Source: Granulicella sapmiensis
GTDB taxonomy: Bacteria > Acidobacteriota > Terriglobia > Terriglobales > Acidobacteriaceae
Assembly (NCBI GenBank): GCA_026225395.1
Contig: JAMFSR010000020.1
Coordinates: 1 to 59,271, forward strand
Length of the DNA stretch: 59,271 nt
Reading direction: 5' to 3'
Part shown: one piece after another, positions 44,382 through 53,768 of the stretch
Layout of the letters: the number at the start of each line of letters is the position of its first letter
How positions within the stretch are numbered: the stretch's first letter is position 1
Notes under the pieces: model-generated
Seen by the model: only the letters and a program-made list of their open reading frames with translations
Database searches by the model: none
What the model was told of the DNA's origin: nothing
Position numbers and translations under genes: made by a program

Positions 44382-44492
44382 CGCGCCACGGAAACTCAGC
44401 GCCCTCCGCGTTAACCTCCGCGACCTCTGCGTTAAAGGCCGTTGCTGTTACTTTTCTTTCTGTCATCCTCGCAGGGGATCTGCTTATCCGTC

Positions 44493-46706
44493 CTACAACG
44501 GCGCTTTCGCCGCCTCCACCGTCACCTTGTGATACGACGTTCGCACCTCCGGCGCCTCACCATCATTCACCAGCACCTCACCCGGCGGCGACTCCACAAT
44601 CACCCGCGCCGTCGCACTCGCGAACCCCGCAACCCGTAGCCGCGAGGTCGTACTGAACGTCGCCGACCGAATCGTCACCGGCACCTCCACCGCCGCCGCG
44701 CCGTCGTTCTTCACCGTCACCGCCACAAGATACCCCACCGAATGCCCCTGCCCCGCCGGCAACACCCGCGGCGTCACATCCGAGATCGAAAGATCCGGCA
44801 ATCCCCGGTCATGCAGCACCCAGTCGTTGAAGAACCACCGCAGATCGATCGGGTTCACCGCATTCTTCTTGCCCGACCGCTCCAACAACCCCTCAAACGC
44901 CCGCGCCTGATCCTCCGCACTCGCCTTCGACAAAGGCTGCACCCGCCACGCCTGCAACGCCGCTTCCAGCGCCTCGTCGCCAACAATCCCACGCAGCATC
45001 CACCAAACCGCCGCAGCCTTCCGCCGGTAGTACAACTCCGAGGTCGCCGCGATCAGCGGCTGACCCACCACCTGACCCACCAGCTCACCACCCGGAGCCG
45101 AAGCTTCCTTCGCGCCCCAGTTCTCAATTGCCGGCTCTGCAATCGAAAGCGGTTGAATCATCTCGCTCAGCTGCGCCGTAGCGGCCTCGCGCCCTTTCTC
45201 TCGCTCAGTCCAGAGCATCGCAAAGAACTGCGCCAAACCCTCGTCCATCCACGGCTGCCCGGTCTGCACCCAGGCGTGCGTCAGGCTGTGTACCAGCGCC
45301 TGGCTTGCACTCGAAGTCCCCAGCACCGCCGCCGGACCGACCAGCAGCGGCCCATCCTCGAACGGCTGCCCCGCATGGTCCACAATCGTCAACGCCGAAA
45401 GCGGCTGCGGCCCCAGCCAATCCTGCAACAGCGGCGCGGCATCCTTCGCACTCGCCGCCAGCGCACTCAGCGCACCGTCATCGTCCGTCTCAACCGCCAG
45501 CATCGACGCTCCCGCAACATCCGCCGCCGCATTCGAAGCCGATACTCCAGCCTCCGCCGGAGCAGGCTTCGCCGCTCCCTCCTCCACCTTGCCCTCAAAC
45601 GCCGGCAGCGGAGCGATCATCCGCTCCGGCTGCACCACCACAAACAAACTCGGCACGCGGAACCCCAACGGCTCCGCCGCAAACTCCGCCGTAGCCACTC
45701 CCGTCCCCGTCGCGATCGGCGCGTTGTCATTATCGGTATGCGCCGCAAACGCCTGCCGCCTCCCGCAGAAATAAGCCGCCGTCGGCGGATCGCCCTTGTA
45801 CTCCACAGAAAGCCGCAGCCGGATGGTCGCCGCCTCTTCCCGCAGCTTCATCGCTCCAATCGCGTCGAACAGCTGCGCCCCATCGCCCAAAAACAACTGC
45901 CGCGAAGCCACCGGATACCAAAGCACATCGCCGAACCCGCGCAGCGCCGTCGCCTGCTCCGTGATCGCATCCCAGTCCGTCCCCGTCGCCTGCCCATGCG
46001 TCGCGCCCAACCGCTCCAGCCGTCCCGCGCTGGCCGCAATCACGCCCGAGTAAAACGTGTCGAGCACCACCGCCTTGCCCGGAGCCAGCGGCTCCGCCAG
46101 CACCATCACCGCCTCATTCACTTTGCCCGTATGGTCCGTATCCGTGTCCAGCAGATGCTGCGAAAGCTCCAGCGGCTTGCTACCAGCCGCCGTCAGCTCG
46201 TTAGCACTCTCCCACTGCAGCGTCGACGAAACCTGTAGCGCCACACGCGTCAGCGGCACGCTTCCATCATTCCGCAGGGTCAGCCGAGCCCGCATCAACA
46301 GCTTGCCCAGCGCCGGATTCAGCCGCGCATCCAGGTCATACGCCGCAAAGAAAACCGCCGACCGCTCCGCATCCGTAAGCTCCGGCCCACTCGGCTTCTT
46401 CGCCTCCGCGGCAGCCGGCGTCTGCTCCACCAAAGGCATCGGCTCAGGGGACACCGCATCCGCCGGCGTCTGCACGATCACCTCACCCTTCGGCAGCCCC
46501 GGCTGATCGTCACTAGCCGCTGGCTGTTGCGCTTCAGGAGCCACGGGCGGCAGTACAACACTCGTCTGTCCGCCGGCAACACCCACAGCAAAACCCAGAC
46601 CCAAAACAACGGCTAAATACGATTGACCCTTCACGAACTCCTTCACAAACCCCAACCCTTTACGCTGAGCGCGCAGCGCGTCCCGCCGTGCGCGTAGCAC
46701 CTTCAA
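44493..46706 (-). CDS. Peptidase-MA-like protein with altered active site
   Basis: 737 residues with an N-terminal signal/anchor after a basic stretch (YLAVVLGLGFAVGVAGG). Where a gluzincin has HExxH followed by an acidic ligand, this has HSLTH, then WMDEGLAQFF 10 residues on. The metal ligands look kept but the catalytic Glu is Ser. A C-terminal beta domain (DLSISDVTPRVLPAGQG) follows. It may be a non-catalytic or binding protein. Its start overlaps the rlmB stop (ATGA). Confidence 0.62.
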   Translation of the reverse strand: MKVLRARRDALRAQRKGLGFVKEFVKGQSYLAVVLGLGFAVGVAGGQTSVVLPPVAPEAQQPAASDDQPGLPKGEVIVQTPADAVSPEPMPLVEQTPAAAEAKKPSGPELTDAERSAVFFAAYDLDARLNPALGKLLMRARLTLRNDGSVPLTRVALQVSSTLQWESANELTAAGSKPLELSQHLLDTDTDHTGKVNEAVMVLAEPLAPGKAVVLDTFYSGVIAASAGRLERLGATHGQATGTDWDAITEQATALRGFGDVLWYPVASRQLFLGDGAQLFDAIGAMKLREEAATIRLRLSVEYKGDPPTAAYFCGRRQAFAAHTDNDNAPIATGTGVATAEFAAEPLGFRVPSLFVVVQPERMIAPLPAFEGKVEEGAAKPAPAEAGVSASNAAADVAGASMLAVETDDDGALSALAASAKDAAPLLQDWLGPQPLSALTIVDHAGQPFEDGPLLVGPAAVLGTSSASQALVHSLTHAWVQTGQPWMDEGLAQFFAMLWTEREKGREAATAQLSEMIQPLSIAEPAIENWGAKEASAPGGELVGQVVGQPLIAATSELYYRRKAAAVWWMLRGIVGDEALEAALQAWRVQPLSKASAEDQARAFEGLLERSGKKNAVNPIDLRWFFNDWVLHDRGLPDLSISDVTPRVLPAGQGHSVGYLVAVTVKNDGAAAVEVPVTIRSATFSTTSRLRVAGFASATARVIVESPPGEVLVNDGEAPEVRTSYHKVTVEAAKAPL

Positions 46707-47506
46707 CTTCCTAGCCCTTTACGCAGCTTCATGGGCTTGGACTCCGCGACAACCGGAACCGTGTCCGCCCGGCGCTGCCGCATCGCCTCATACATCACCA
46801 CGGCCCCGGCAACCGACACATTCAGCGACGACACGCTTCCCGCCATCGGAATCCGCAACAAATGATCGCAAGTCCGCTTCACCAACTCATGGAGCCCCGA
46901 CCCCTCACTGCCCAGCACCAGGCAACAATCCTGTCGGAAGTCGAAGTCCGTGTAATCCGGCGTCCCGCGCTCATCCAGCCCGACGATCCAGATGTTCCGC
47001 TTCTTCATCGTCTCCAGCGCCCGCGTCACATTCACCACTTGCGCCAGCCGCACATGCTCGCTCGCCCCGGCCGAAGTCTTCGCCGCAATCGCACTCAGTG
47101 GCGCCGACCGCCGCTCCGGCACCACCACCCCATCCACGCCCGCGCCATCCGCCGACCGCAGCAGCGCCCCATAATTGTGCGGATCTTCCACGCCATCGAG
47201 CGCCAGAAAGAACCGATGCCCCGACTTCCCCGCAGGTGCGTTCAGCAAATCCTCCAGCGCCAGAAACTTCCGCTCCTTCAGAAAGGCAACAATCCCCTGA
47301 TGCGCATCCGTCTTCGCATGCCGCGTAAGTTGTTCACGTGGCTCGGTAGAAATCCGTATCCCCGCCGCCCGGGCAAGCTCCAGCACCGCATCCATCCGCG
47401 CATCGCGCCGAACCTCGCGCTCCCGCGCCACACTCACATGATCCAATTGCCGCACCCCGGCTCGAATTGCTTCTTCCACCGGGTGCAGGCCGTATAAGAC
47501 GTCCAT
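46703..47506 (-). CDS. rlmB: 23S rRNA (guanosine-2'-O)-methyltransferase RlmB
   Basis: 267 residues. MDVLYGLHPVEEAIRAG opens the RlmB substrate-binding domain. The SpoU/TrmH knot shows LDGVEDPHNYGALLRSADG, LVLGSEGSGL and MAGSVSSLNVSVAGAVVMYE. It methylates a guanosine in the peptidyl-transferase region of 23S rRNA. Confidence 0.92.
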   Translation of the reverse strand: MDVLYGLHPVEEAIRAGVRQLDHVSVAREREVRRDARMDAVLELARAAGIRISTEPREQLTRHAKTDAHQGIVAFLKERKFLALEDLLNAPAGKSGHRFFLALDGVEDPHNYGALLRSADGAGVDGVVVPERRSAPLSAIAAKTSAGASEHVRLAQVVNVTRALETMKKRNIWIVGLDERGTPDYTDFDFRQDCCLVLGSEGSGLHELVKRTCDHLLRIPMAGSVSSLNVSVAGAVVMYEAMRQRRADTVPVVAESKPMKLRKGLGS

Positions 47507-47631
47507 CCCTCCAGTTTACCTGCGCACCCAGCTCCAGCCGACGTAGAATGTGAGGAAGCGCCGCAAAGAAATCCCTTGCACAGCGAGACTTTTCCTGTGA
47601 AACTCGCGTCATTAGAGGTGTGAGAACTGCG

Positions 47632-48267
47632 ATGGTCCTGACCGCCGAAGCCGCCCTGCAGATTGAGCGTGAAAACGCTGAAATCGCCGCTGGCCTCAAA
47701 CGGCAGGATCCCGAGCTTCTCGACCAGCTCATCGACACCTACCAGCACCGCCTGATGCGCTACCTCATGTTCCTCACAGGCAAGCGCGAAGTTGCCGAAG
47801 ACCTCTTCCAGGAAGTCTGGATTCGCGTCCTCCGCCGCGGTTCGCAGTACAACGGCAAAGCCCGCTTCGATACCTGGATCTTCACCATCGCCCGCAACCT
47901 GGTCATCGACCTTTCCCGCAAGCGCACCATGGCCTCGCTCGACGAAATGCGCGAAGGCGGAGAAGACGAGCGTCCTTTCGAGATCGTCCAGGACGGCCCC
48001 TCGCCCCTCGAACAGTTCCAGTACCGCGAAAACGCCGCCGAGCTCGCCACCGTCATGCTCACCCTCGAACCCAGCTATCGCGAAGTCCTCACCCTCCGCT
48101 TCCACGAGGAGATGTCGCTCGAAGAGATCGCCGGCGTCACCCGCGCTCCGCTTTCGACCGTGAAGTCCCGGCTGTATCGCGGTCTCGCCGCCCTCAAGCC
48201 TCAGCTGATGAATCTGCGCTCCGAACGCCGGGCGAATGAAGCTCGTACACGTGAGGTGAGAGCATGA
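47632..48267 (+). CDS. ECF-type RNA polymerase sigma factor
   Basis: 211 residues. Region 2 GKREVAEDLFQEVWIRVLR and DTWIFTIARNLVIDLSRKR; region 4 SYREVLTLRFHEEMSLEEIA and APLSTVKSRLYRGLAALKP. ATG 47632 is chosen; GTG 47620 is possible. It overlaps the next gene by four bases (ATGA). The next two genes are membrane proteins and may include its regulator. Confidence 0.9.
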   Translation: MVLTAEAALQIERENAEIAAGLKRQDPELLDQLIDTYQHRLMRYLMFLTGKREVAEDLFQEVWIRVLRRGSQYNGKARFDTWIFTIARNLVIDLSRKRTMASLDEMREGGEDERPFEIVQDGPSPLEQFQYRENAAELATVMLTLEPSYREVLTLRFHEEMSLEEIAGVTRAPLSTVKSRLYRGLAALKPQLMNLRSERRANEARTREVRA

Positions 48268-48620
48268 ATTCACCCACCAATCTGCGGCCCGAGCCGCAGA
48301 TGCCGGTTTCGGCGCGCGCCTCACTCGTCAACCGCACCCATCGCGTGGTGCGCGAACAAGCCCTCCAGATGCGCGCCAAGCGTGAGCGCACCCGCAGCCT
48401 CTGGGTTCCTGTCGGTATCTTCTCCATCCTGTTGCCGCTCATCTGCTACGCCGTTTGGGCGGTGATGGACGGTTACGATCTGACGCCGAACGGCGTTCCC
48501 GACGCCAGCGACCAGCTCCTTCTGCTTATGCTCTGGTCGCTGCCAATAACGGTCGTCCTGCTGGGCCTCACATGGTTCCGGCGCGAGCGTGGCCGCGGTA
48601 ATGGCGAGGTGCGCCAGTGA
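48264..48620 (+). CDS. Small two-helix membrane protein of the sigma operon
   Basis: 118 residues: a soluble, basic N-terminal 45 residues (MRAKRERTRS) then two membrane helices (VPVGIFSILLPLICYAVWAV, LLLMLWSLPITVVLLGLTW). The reading frame overlaps both neighbours by four bases. By position it is a candidate anti-sigma or accessory protein, but it has no zinc motif. Confidence 0.65.
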   Translation: MNSPTNLRPEPQMPVSARASLVNRTHRVVREQALQMRAKRERTRSLWVPVGIFSILLPLICYAVWAVMDGYDLTPNGVPDASDQLLLLMLWSLPITVVLLGLTWFRRERGRGNGEVRQ

Positions 48621-49162
48621 TACGTTGGTGGTCTTCCCGGCAGATCGATCCCGTTGCTTCCACGGACGATGAACTGCGCATGATCCCATCCTGGTCGGTC
48701 ATCCTGGCGGCCGGCCTGTTCATCGCCATGCAGTACGTGTTCCACGTCGTCATGCCGCACCACAAGCATGAGCTCCTCCCGCTCCGCCTGATGATGGGCT
48801 ATGCCTGGGGAACATTGTGGGCCAGCTACGCATTGCTGCTCGGCTACGTCAGCCGCGACGTCAAGCGCCGCGGCATGTCTCCCGGCCTCTGGATGCTCGT
48901 TTGCGTCATCCTTCCCGGCGGCATCGGAGCGGTCGTCTACTTCATGCTGCGCCAGCCGATCCTGTCCAAATGCCCCAACTGCACCACATCGGTCGACGCC
49001 AGCTATCACTTCTGCCCCCAATGCCAGTTCCAGATGGCCCCCGTCTGCGGCACCTGCCATCGCGGCGTCAAGATCACCGACGCCTTCTGCACCCAGTGCG
49101 GCCACGACCTCGCAGTCGACGGCGCCCCCCAGCGCCTCCGCGTCTACAGCGATAGCGATTAG
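48617..49162 (+). CDS. Membrane protein with double zinc ribbon
   Basis: 181 residues from GTG 48617. Three membrane helices (SVILAAGLFIAMQYVFHV, LMMGYAWGTLWASYALLLGY, GLWMLVCVILPGGIGAVVYF) then CPNC, CPQC, CGTC and CTQC pairs, a double zinc ribbon. Third gene of the sigma operon. Cytosolic zinc ribbon may bind protein or nucleic acid; role unknown. Confidence 0.68.
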   Translation: MIRWWSSRQIDPVASTDDELRMIPSWSVILAAGLFIAMQYVFHVVMPHHKHELLPLRLMMGYAWGTLWASYALLLGYVSRDVKRRGMSPGLWMLVCVILPGGIGAVVYFMLRQPILSKCPNCTTSVDASYHFCPQCQFQMAPVCGTCHRGVKITDAFCTQCGHDLAVDGAPQRLRVYSDSD

Positions 49163-49205
49163 CTGGTTCTAAAGAGTCCGTTATCCCTCGGCGTTTTGCC
49201 GTTGT

Positions 49206-49290
49206 TCTTGCTTCTGAGATAGGCCCGGACTTTAGTCCGGGCATCATAAGCTCGCCACAAATCGGGCTTCAGCCCCCTGGGATAAGCTCT
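49206..49290. repeat. Solitary REP pair
   Basis: Near-identical to the left flank of the REPtron: CTTCTGAGATAGGC, then CCCGGACTTTAGTCCGGG, then GGGCTTCAGCCCC, then GGGATAAGCTCTCC. No transposase is present, so it was moved in trans. Confidence 0.75.
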
Positions 49291-49322
49291 CCGTGCTAAC
49301 CGCCGCGCTAGACTAGCAACTG

Positions 49323-50183
49323 ATGGCAACACCCCTCACAGCGCTCATCATCGACGACGAACCCCTCGCCCGCCAGGAACTCCAGTACCTCCTCGACGCC
49401 GCCGGGGACGTCACCGTCCTCGCCCAAGGCTCCAACGGTATCGAAGCCGTCAACCTCATCCGCACCCACCGGCCCGACGTCCTCTTCCTCGACGTCCGCA
49501 TGCCCGGCCTCGACGGCTTCGCTGTCCTCAAAAAGGTCCTCGCCCTTGAAAAGAAGTTCCGCATGCCGCAGGTCGTCTTCGCCACGGCCTTCGACCAGTA
49601 CGCCGTCCGCGCCTTCGAAGTAAACGCCGTTGACTACCTCCTCAAACCCTTCGACAGCAAGCGCCTCATCAAGACTCTTGAAAAAGTCCGCGGCCGCATC
49701 GCCGCCGGCGACACCCCCGAGCCCGCCATCCCATCCCCCACATCCGACTTCGGATCCAGCGCCGCCGCCAAGCTCGACGCCCTTCTCCGTATGGTCGAAG
49801 GACAGGCCCACGGCTCCGGCGCCCACGCCGTTGCATCCACAGGACGCTCCGGCAAGGTCGTCGTCCGTGCGCAAAGCCGCCTGCTTCTCGTCGACCAGAA
49901 AGACCTCTGCTTCGCCGCCATCGACGAAGGCCGCATCTCCGTCGTCACCCGCAGCGTCGAAGGCGACTCCAACTGCCGCACGCTCGAAGAGCTTCAGGAG
50001 CAACTCGACCCCGATCAGTTCTGGCGCGCGCACCGCTCGTTTGTCGTCAACATCCAGCACATCCGCGAAGTCGTTCCCTGGTTCAAGTCCAGCTACCAGC
50101 TCCGCATGGACGACCGCAAGCAAACCGAGATCCCCGTAAGCCGCTCCCAAACCAAGCGGCTCCGCGAACTCTTCAACCTCTAG
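49323..50183 (+). CDS. LytTR-type response regulator
   Basis: 286 residues. Receiver domain: IIDDEP acidic pair, phospho-acceptor in DVLFLDVRMPGLDG (near residue 59), and KP in DYLLKPF near 116. After a linker, the C-terminal LytTR domain has VVVRAQSRLLLVDQKDLCFA and FWRAHRSFVVNIQHIREV. Its partner kinase is not in the window. REP DNA precedes it. Confidence 0.9.
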   Translation: MATPLTALIIDDEPLARQELQYLLDAAGDVTVLAQGSNGIEAVNLIRTHRPDVLFLDVRMPGLDGFAVLKKVLALEKKFRMPQVVFATAFDQYAVRAFEVNAVDYLLKPFDSKRLIKTLEKVRGRIAAGDTPEPAIPSPTSDFGSSAAAKLDALLRMVEGQAHGSGAHAVASTGRSGKVVVRAQSRLLLVDQKDLCFAAIDEGRISVVTRSVEGDSNCRTLEELQEQLDPDQFWRAHRSFVVNIQHIREVVPWFKSSYQLRMDDRKQTEIPVSRSQTKRLRELFNL

Positions 50184-50227
50184 CGCGAGAAATTGCCTTT
50201 CGGATAGCGCGAGAAATTGCCTTCGGA
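50181..50227. repeat. Tandem 24-bp repeat
   Basis: Two copies of TAGCGCGAGAAATTGCCTT, the second one base shorter, begin at the response-regulator stop codon and run head to tail. Confidence 0.7.
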
Positions 50228-50232
50228 TTAGC

Positions 50233-50283
50233 GTGGGGCTTCAGCCCCACGAATAAAGCTTGGCGAAGAAGGGCTTCAGCCCT
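50233..50283. repeat. REP-like hairpins
   Basis: GTGGGGCTTCAGCCCCAC forms a perfect hairpin at 50233-50250; a second GGGCTTCAGCCC lies near 50271-50282. Same class as the REPtron repeats. The gap 50184-50910 otherwise contains only the broken gene at 50455-50667. Confidence 0.65.
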
Positions 50284-50454
50284 GGGCGTTTCGCCTCATG
50301 TCGCACAAAACTACCAAAGCCAATACTCCCCCGCGCCACCACCCAAACCGCCAGCGACAAGTTGGCGCGGCATGCGCCACCATCGCCTCCCCAGCCGGTT
50401 CCGCGACTTCGCCACAACCGCACCACTGCCAGCAGCGAAGGCGTCGAAAAATAA

Positions 50455-50667
50455 CTAACTCTCGCGGCGCGCGCACCAGAAAGATCGCTCCGGCGATCAG
50501 CGCAGCCCCTGCCCAGCCAGCGCAGGATCCATCTCCGGCACGCTCGTGCAGCCGGCACTCCCGGTAATGCATCCACCCTGCGCTTTCGCACGCGAAGGCA
50601 TCGCCAGTGCTACCAGAAGGATCGCAGGAAGCGCCGCAAAACGAACCGTCGATGTCGATCGCATCAT
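50455..50667 (-). pseudogene. Small secreted protein with VPEMDP C-terminal sorting-like motif, frameshifted
   Basis: ATG 50667 with AGGAGAGG upstream gives a signal peptide (VRFAALPAILLVALAMPSRA) then GGCITGSAGC and VPEMDPALAG, and stops at 50497. One base off, the next codons read AGAALIAGAIFLV, a membrane helix, and back in the first frame ARRES then a stop at 50455. The whole would be a short protein with a VPEID-like C-terminal sorting signal (motif, helix, basic end). Two compensating shifts would be needed, so the gene is broken or the sequence has errors. Confidence 0.45.
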
Positions 50668-50910
50668 GAACAGATACCTCTCCTGAAGACAACTGGTTGC
50701 GTTACAGCGAAGCGCTCAACTTCCTCAGGGGAAAATCGAAGCAGCCGGCACCACGTTCACCACCAGCTGCTTCAAAATGATTGAATAGAATCGTGCGTGA
50801 AGTCAGTCTAGAAGACCTCTCCACGTCGCCGCATTACCCATATGGGATATGAATCGCCTTATTTTCCGGCGAACCCACCCAGCACACCCTTCGGAGACGT
50901 TAAGCCACGC

Positions 50911-51837
50911 CTATGGGGTCGCGGAAGCTGCCGCCGCTTTCCGGGCCTTGCGGTTGTGGTACCACTTGCTCACGTCCGGATAGAACTCCACCGCCAGCGA
51001 GCCAAGAGCGCCTTCGGCATTCACCGTCAACCCCCGCTCCAGCGTCAGTCCCACACCACGGTCCGAAGCCGGATAGTAGAAGTTCGAAATCGCTCCACCG
51101 ATGAAGTTTCCAAATACGTTCGAGTAGTTCGGCTCCCACTTGCCGTTATCGCCCTTGCAGCGCACCGTGGAAATCACCGCATACCAAACCCGTGTCTTAA
51201 ACGTCCCATGCCCCAGTCGAAAGTACCGTGGGTCCTGGTGCAGCACCGAAGGCAGCACAGCATTGCCCCAGAAGTTGCCATCGAAGCTGTCCGCGAACGC
51301 CGCTCCATACCGCTTGGCGTATCCCTCGATCCCCTGGTGATACTCCGGGTACGAGTTCTCACCCTGCTCAATAAGCGCATCCACGCCCGCGGAGAAGAAC
51401 TGGAACGGATCAATCGACGACTTGAAGAACAGGTGGAACTTTTGCTTCGCATCGATCGGCGCCGCTTCCCCGCTCATCACGCTGTTGTAGCTCGGGATCA
51501 CTCCCAGCATGTGCTGCGACTCTTCCTGCTTCAGCTCACGTTCCGCCTGGGCGTGCCGCTCTTCCGGCGTCTGGTCGGCAGGCGTGGAAGCAGCAGGCGT
51601 AGTCGCACCCGGAGCCTGTGTAGCTGGCGTCTGCGCCGCTGGAGCCTGTGCAGGCACAGGCGTCTGCGCCGGCAGGCTGCTCGAAATCCCCGCGACCTCA
51701 ACCTGAGCAGCGCTGCCCTGGGGCAGCGGAGCGTCCGGCAACAGGGAGGCAGAAGCGCTGCTGGTCAGAGGCTGCTGGGCCGCGACGCAAAAGGGAAAAG
51801 CGAGGGCGGCGGTACAACAAAGCAAAAGCTTGGTCAC
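50911..51837 (-). CDS. Secreted envelope protein (308 aa)
   Basis: Signal peptide (LLLCCTAALAFPFCVAAQ), then a Pro/Ala/Gln-rich linker with repeated PAQT/PAAQTP units (about 55-95), then a conserved domain with FGNFIGGAISNFYYPASDRG and LHQDPRYFRLG. Similar layout and a similar DxRY(F/Y) segment occur in the broken gene next to it, so the two look like related members of one family. Outer-membrane or periplasmic role is likely but unproven. Confidence 0.68.
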   Translation of the reverse strand: MTKLLLCCTAALAFPFCVAAQQPLTSSASASLLPDAPLPQGSAAQVEVAGISSSLPAQTPVPAQAPAAQTPATQAPGATTPAASTPADQTPEERHAQAERELKQEESQHMLGVIPSYNSVMSGEAAPIDAKQKFHLFFKSSIDPFQFFSAGVDALIEQGENSYPEYHQGIEGYAKRYGAAFADSFDGNFWGNAVLPSVLHQDPRYFRLGHGTFKTRVWYAVISTVRCKGDNGKWEPNYSNVFGNFIGGAISNFYYPASDRGVGLTLERGLTVNAEGALGSLAVEFYPDVSKWYHNRKARKAAAASATP

Positions 51838-51927
51838 GGTGCCAGTTTACCTGTCTACTTACCTGTCTACTTTCCCTGATAGACGTCGATAAGGCGCGGT
51901 AGTTTACCAACCGCGGCGGAAAGCGGC

Positions 51928-52687
51928 CTAGGGCATCGAAACTTCCGGATGAGCGTGATGCCGGTGAGGCCGAAACTCCTGAAATAAGTGCAATCCCACC
52001 CGTGTTGCAAAAACCGTGCGCGTAGCCACCACGCCGCCAAACGGGTTGTAATCCGGATACCACACGCTGTGCGCAATAATCGGCCCTGAGAAATCTGAGA
52101 TCGTCGGCGTCAATGTAAAAAACCGGTGTCCGTCGCTGTCGTGCCGAGCCGTAAACTCAGCAAGCAAAGCATTTGCAATCTTCTTTTCACCGTGCATCCG
52201 CGGCAAGGATAGTAGCGAAGGTCCTCGTGAAACAGGAACTCCATTCCCAGCCGCACATTGCCGTTGATCACGGTAATGCCTTCCGACGAAGCATACCGCT
52301 GCCCGTAACCGGCAATATCAGTCCCCCATCCCGAAGGCTCGTCCCTGGCTTGTGTGTAAAGCGCACGCACGGTCGACCGGACGAATCCATTCAGCAGATA
52401 GGTATCCTTCGCATAGTCGGCAAATAGGTCATGCGCAGTCGGTCGAACATACGGCGCGCCATTGATCAGATAAACAGGAGCCCGGTTTTGTGCCGCCTGT
52501 TGTCGTTCCGGAGTAGCGCCGGACGTGACTGTAGCGGCCTGGCGTCAACCGGCCGCGGAGCATCCGGAGTCTGCGCCGCACCTGCAGCATCGGAGTTGCT
52601 CGAAGTTTGAGAGGATGCGCTCCCACCCGCAAGCCATACCAGGGCCGGCGCGGCAAATCGGAGCAGCAACAGCCTTCTCATCGGCAC
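51928..52687 (-). pseudogene. Broken secreted envelope protein gene
   Basis: Three frames in a row are coding. From ATG 52687, a signal peptide (LLLLRFAAPALVWLAGG) and PDAPRPVDARP. After a shift near 52500, APVYLINGAPYVRPTAHDLF through GMEFLFHEDLRYYPCRGC. After another shift near 52190, KKIANALLAEFTARHDSDGH through WYPDYNPFGGVVATRT and HLFQEF. Two indels, or assembly errors, have broken one gene of about 250 residues that resembles its neighbour at 50911-51837. Confidence 0.7.
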
Positions 52688-52804
52688 GGGCCCTCGTCGC
52701 GCTGGCTATGACAATATATGCTTCTCGGCTATCTCTTAGTAGACTGCCACAGAAGGAACATGGTTTCCCGGGCCCGGTAAGCCAAATCCAGATTGTGAGC
52801 GATC

Positions 52805-53128
52805 ATGCCCAAGGAATTCGTCATCGAGAAGTACGTTGTGATGGTCATCGCGAAGACCGTCGCCGGCCTTGCTCTGCTCCTGGCTGTCGCCTATCCGGTC
52901 GATTTCGGCATCTGGCGCACAAGGCTCGCGCTCTCCTACGACGGTCGCGGCGGGCTGGGAACCGTTCAGGTCAACCGCGTCGTCACCGCGGAGTTGAAAG
53001 GCAACAAAGAGGATTATTACTTTGACGGCACCGAGATCCTGGACTGTAGCAAGTCGCTCTTTCCCCAGGGCGGGGTCAACGCCTGCTGGTGGCAGGTGCG
53101 CCATCGCGACGTCATCGCCCGCTACTGA
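52805..53128 (+). CDS. Small membrane-anchored protein (107 aa)
   Basis: One N-terminal membrane helix (VVMVIAKTVAGLALLLAVAY), then a short external domain with YYFDGTEILDCSKSLFP and ACWWQVR; the two cysteines could pair. No family recognised. The start lacks a strong ribosome site. Confidence 0.55.
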   Translation: MPKEFVIEKYVVMVIAKTVAGLALLLAVAYPVDFGIWRTRLALSYDGRGGLGTVQVNRVVTAELKGNKEDYYFDGTEILDCSKSLFPQGGVNACWWQVRHRDVIARY

Positions 53129-53159
53129 TCACCCAACCGGTTCATCCCGTGCGCTTGCC

Positions 53160-53768
53160 TTAGTAGGGACGGTTATCGCTATAGCCAAAGCGATAAACCA
53201 CACCGACGCGGAAAGCCTTCGCCAGGGCTGAACCGTTGGCATTCACAGGAACCGTGGTGTAATCCTCGAACTGGACATCAGCTTTGATGGCAAAACTGGT
53301 CAGGATGTCGTAATCGAACCCCGCTCCGACCGCGCCCACGTTGGAGTTCGTCTTCTGATACAGGATCGTCCCCGAAGTATTGAGAAAGCCCGCACCTTCG
53401 TAGGTGATTTGGCCGCGACCGAACTCAACGTCGATATAAGGATGGAGTTTGCGATAAGAGCGCTCGATCTTCAGACCCCCGAGGAAGTTTTCTTGGGCGT
53501 CTAATTTCCCGACAGAGACCGGATACGACCCTCGAATCTCGATCCCAGGCACAAACCCGTGATAGCTCAAATTTCCAAACATCAGATACGCGCCGGCCGT
53601 TATATCAAGATTCTTTCCGCCGCGAACGTCGGTTAACGTACCGCCGCCGAGCCCAAAAACACCGAGCTGCAGCGGTCTCACGACAGTTTCATTGTCTTGA
53701 GAATAGGCCACTGGAAAAGCCGCAACCAATAAGAACAGCAATGTGACGACACGAATTCCAATTTTCAA
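53160..53768 (-). CDS. Outer-membrane beta-barrel-like protein (202 aa)
   Basis: TTG start at 53768 with GGAG five bases upstream. Signal peptide (VVTLLFLLVAAFPVAYSQ), then alternating strands with Gly/aromatic residues (LGVFGLGGGTLTD, YHGFVPGIEIRGSYP, IKADVQFEDYTTVP) and a terminal RVGVVYRFGY. This is the OmpA-like/opacity-type small barrel pattern. Function unknown. Confidence 0.68.
   Translation of the reverse strand: MKIGIRVVTLLFLLVAAFPVAYSQDNETVVRPLQLGVFGLGGGTLTDVRGGKNLDITAGAYLMFGNLSYHGFVPGIEIRGSYPVSVGKLDAQENFLGGLKIERSYRKLHPYIDVEFGRGQITYEGAGFLNTSGTILYQKTNSNVGAVGAGFDYDILTSFAIKADVQFEDYTTVPVNANGSALAKAFRVGVVYRFGYSDNRPY

Noticed and set aside
44742..46238. 498-codon plus-strand frame
   Set aside because: Arginine/proline/histidine-rich shadow of the peptidase-MA-like gene.
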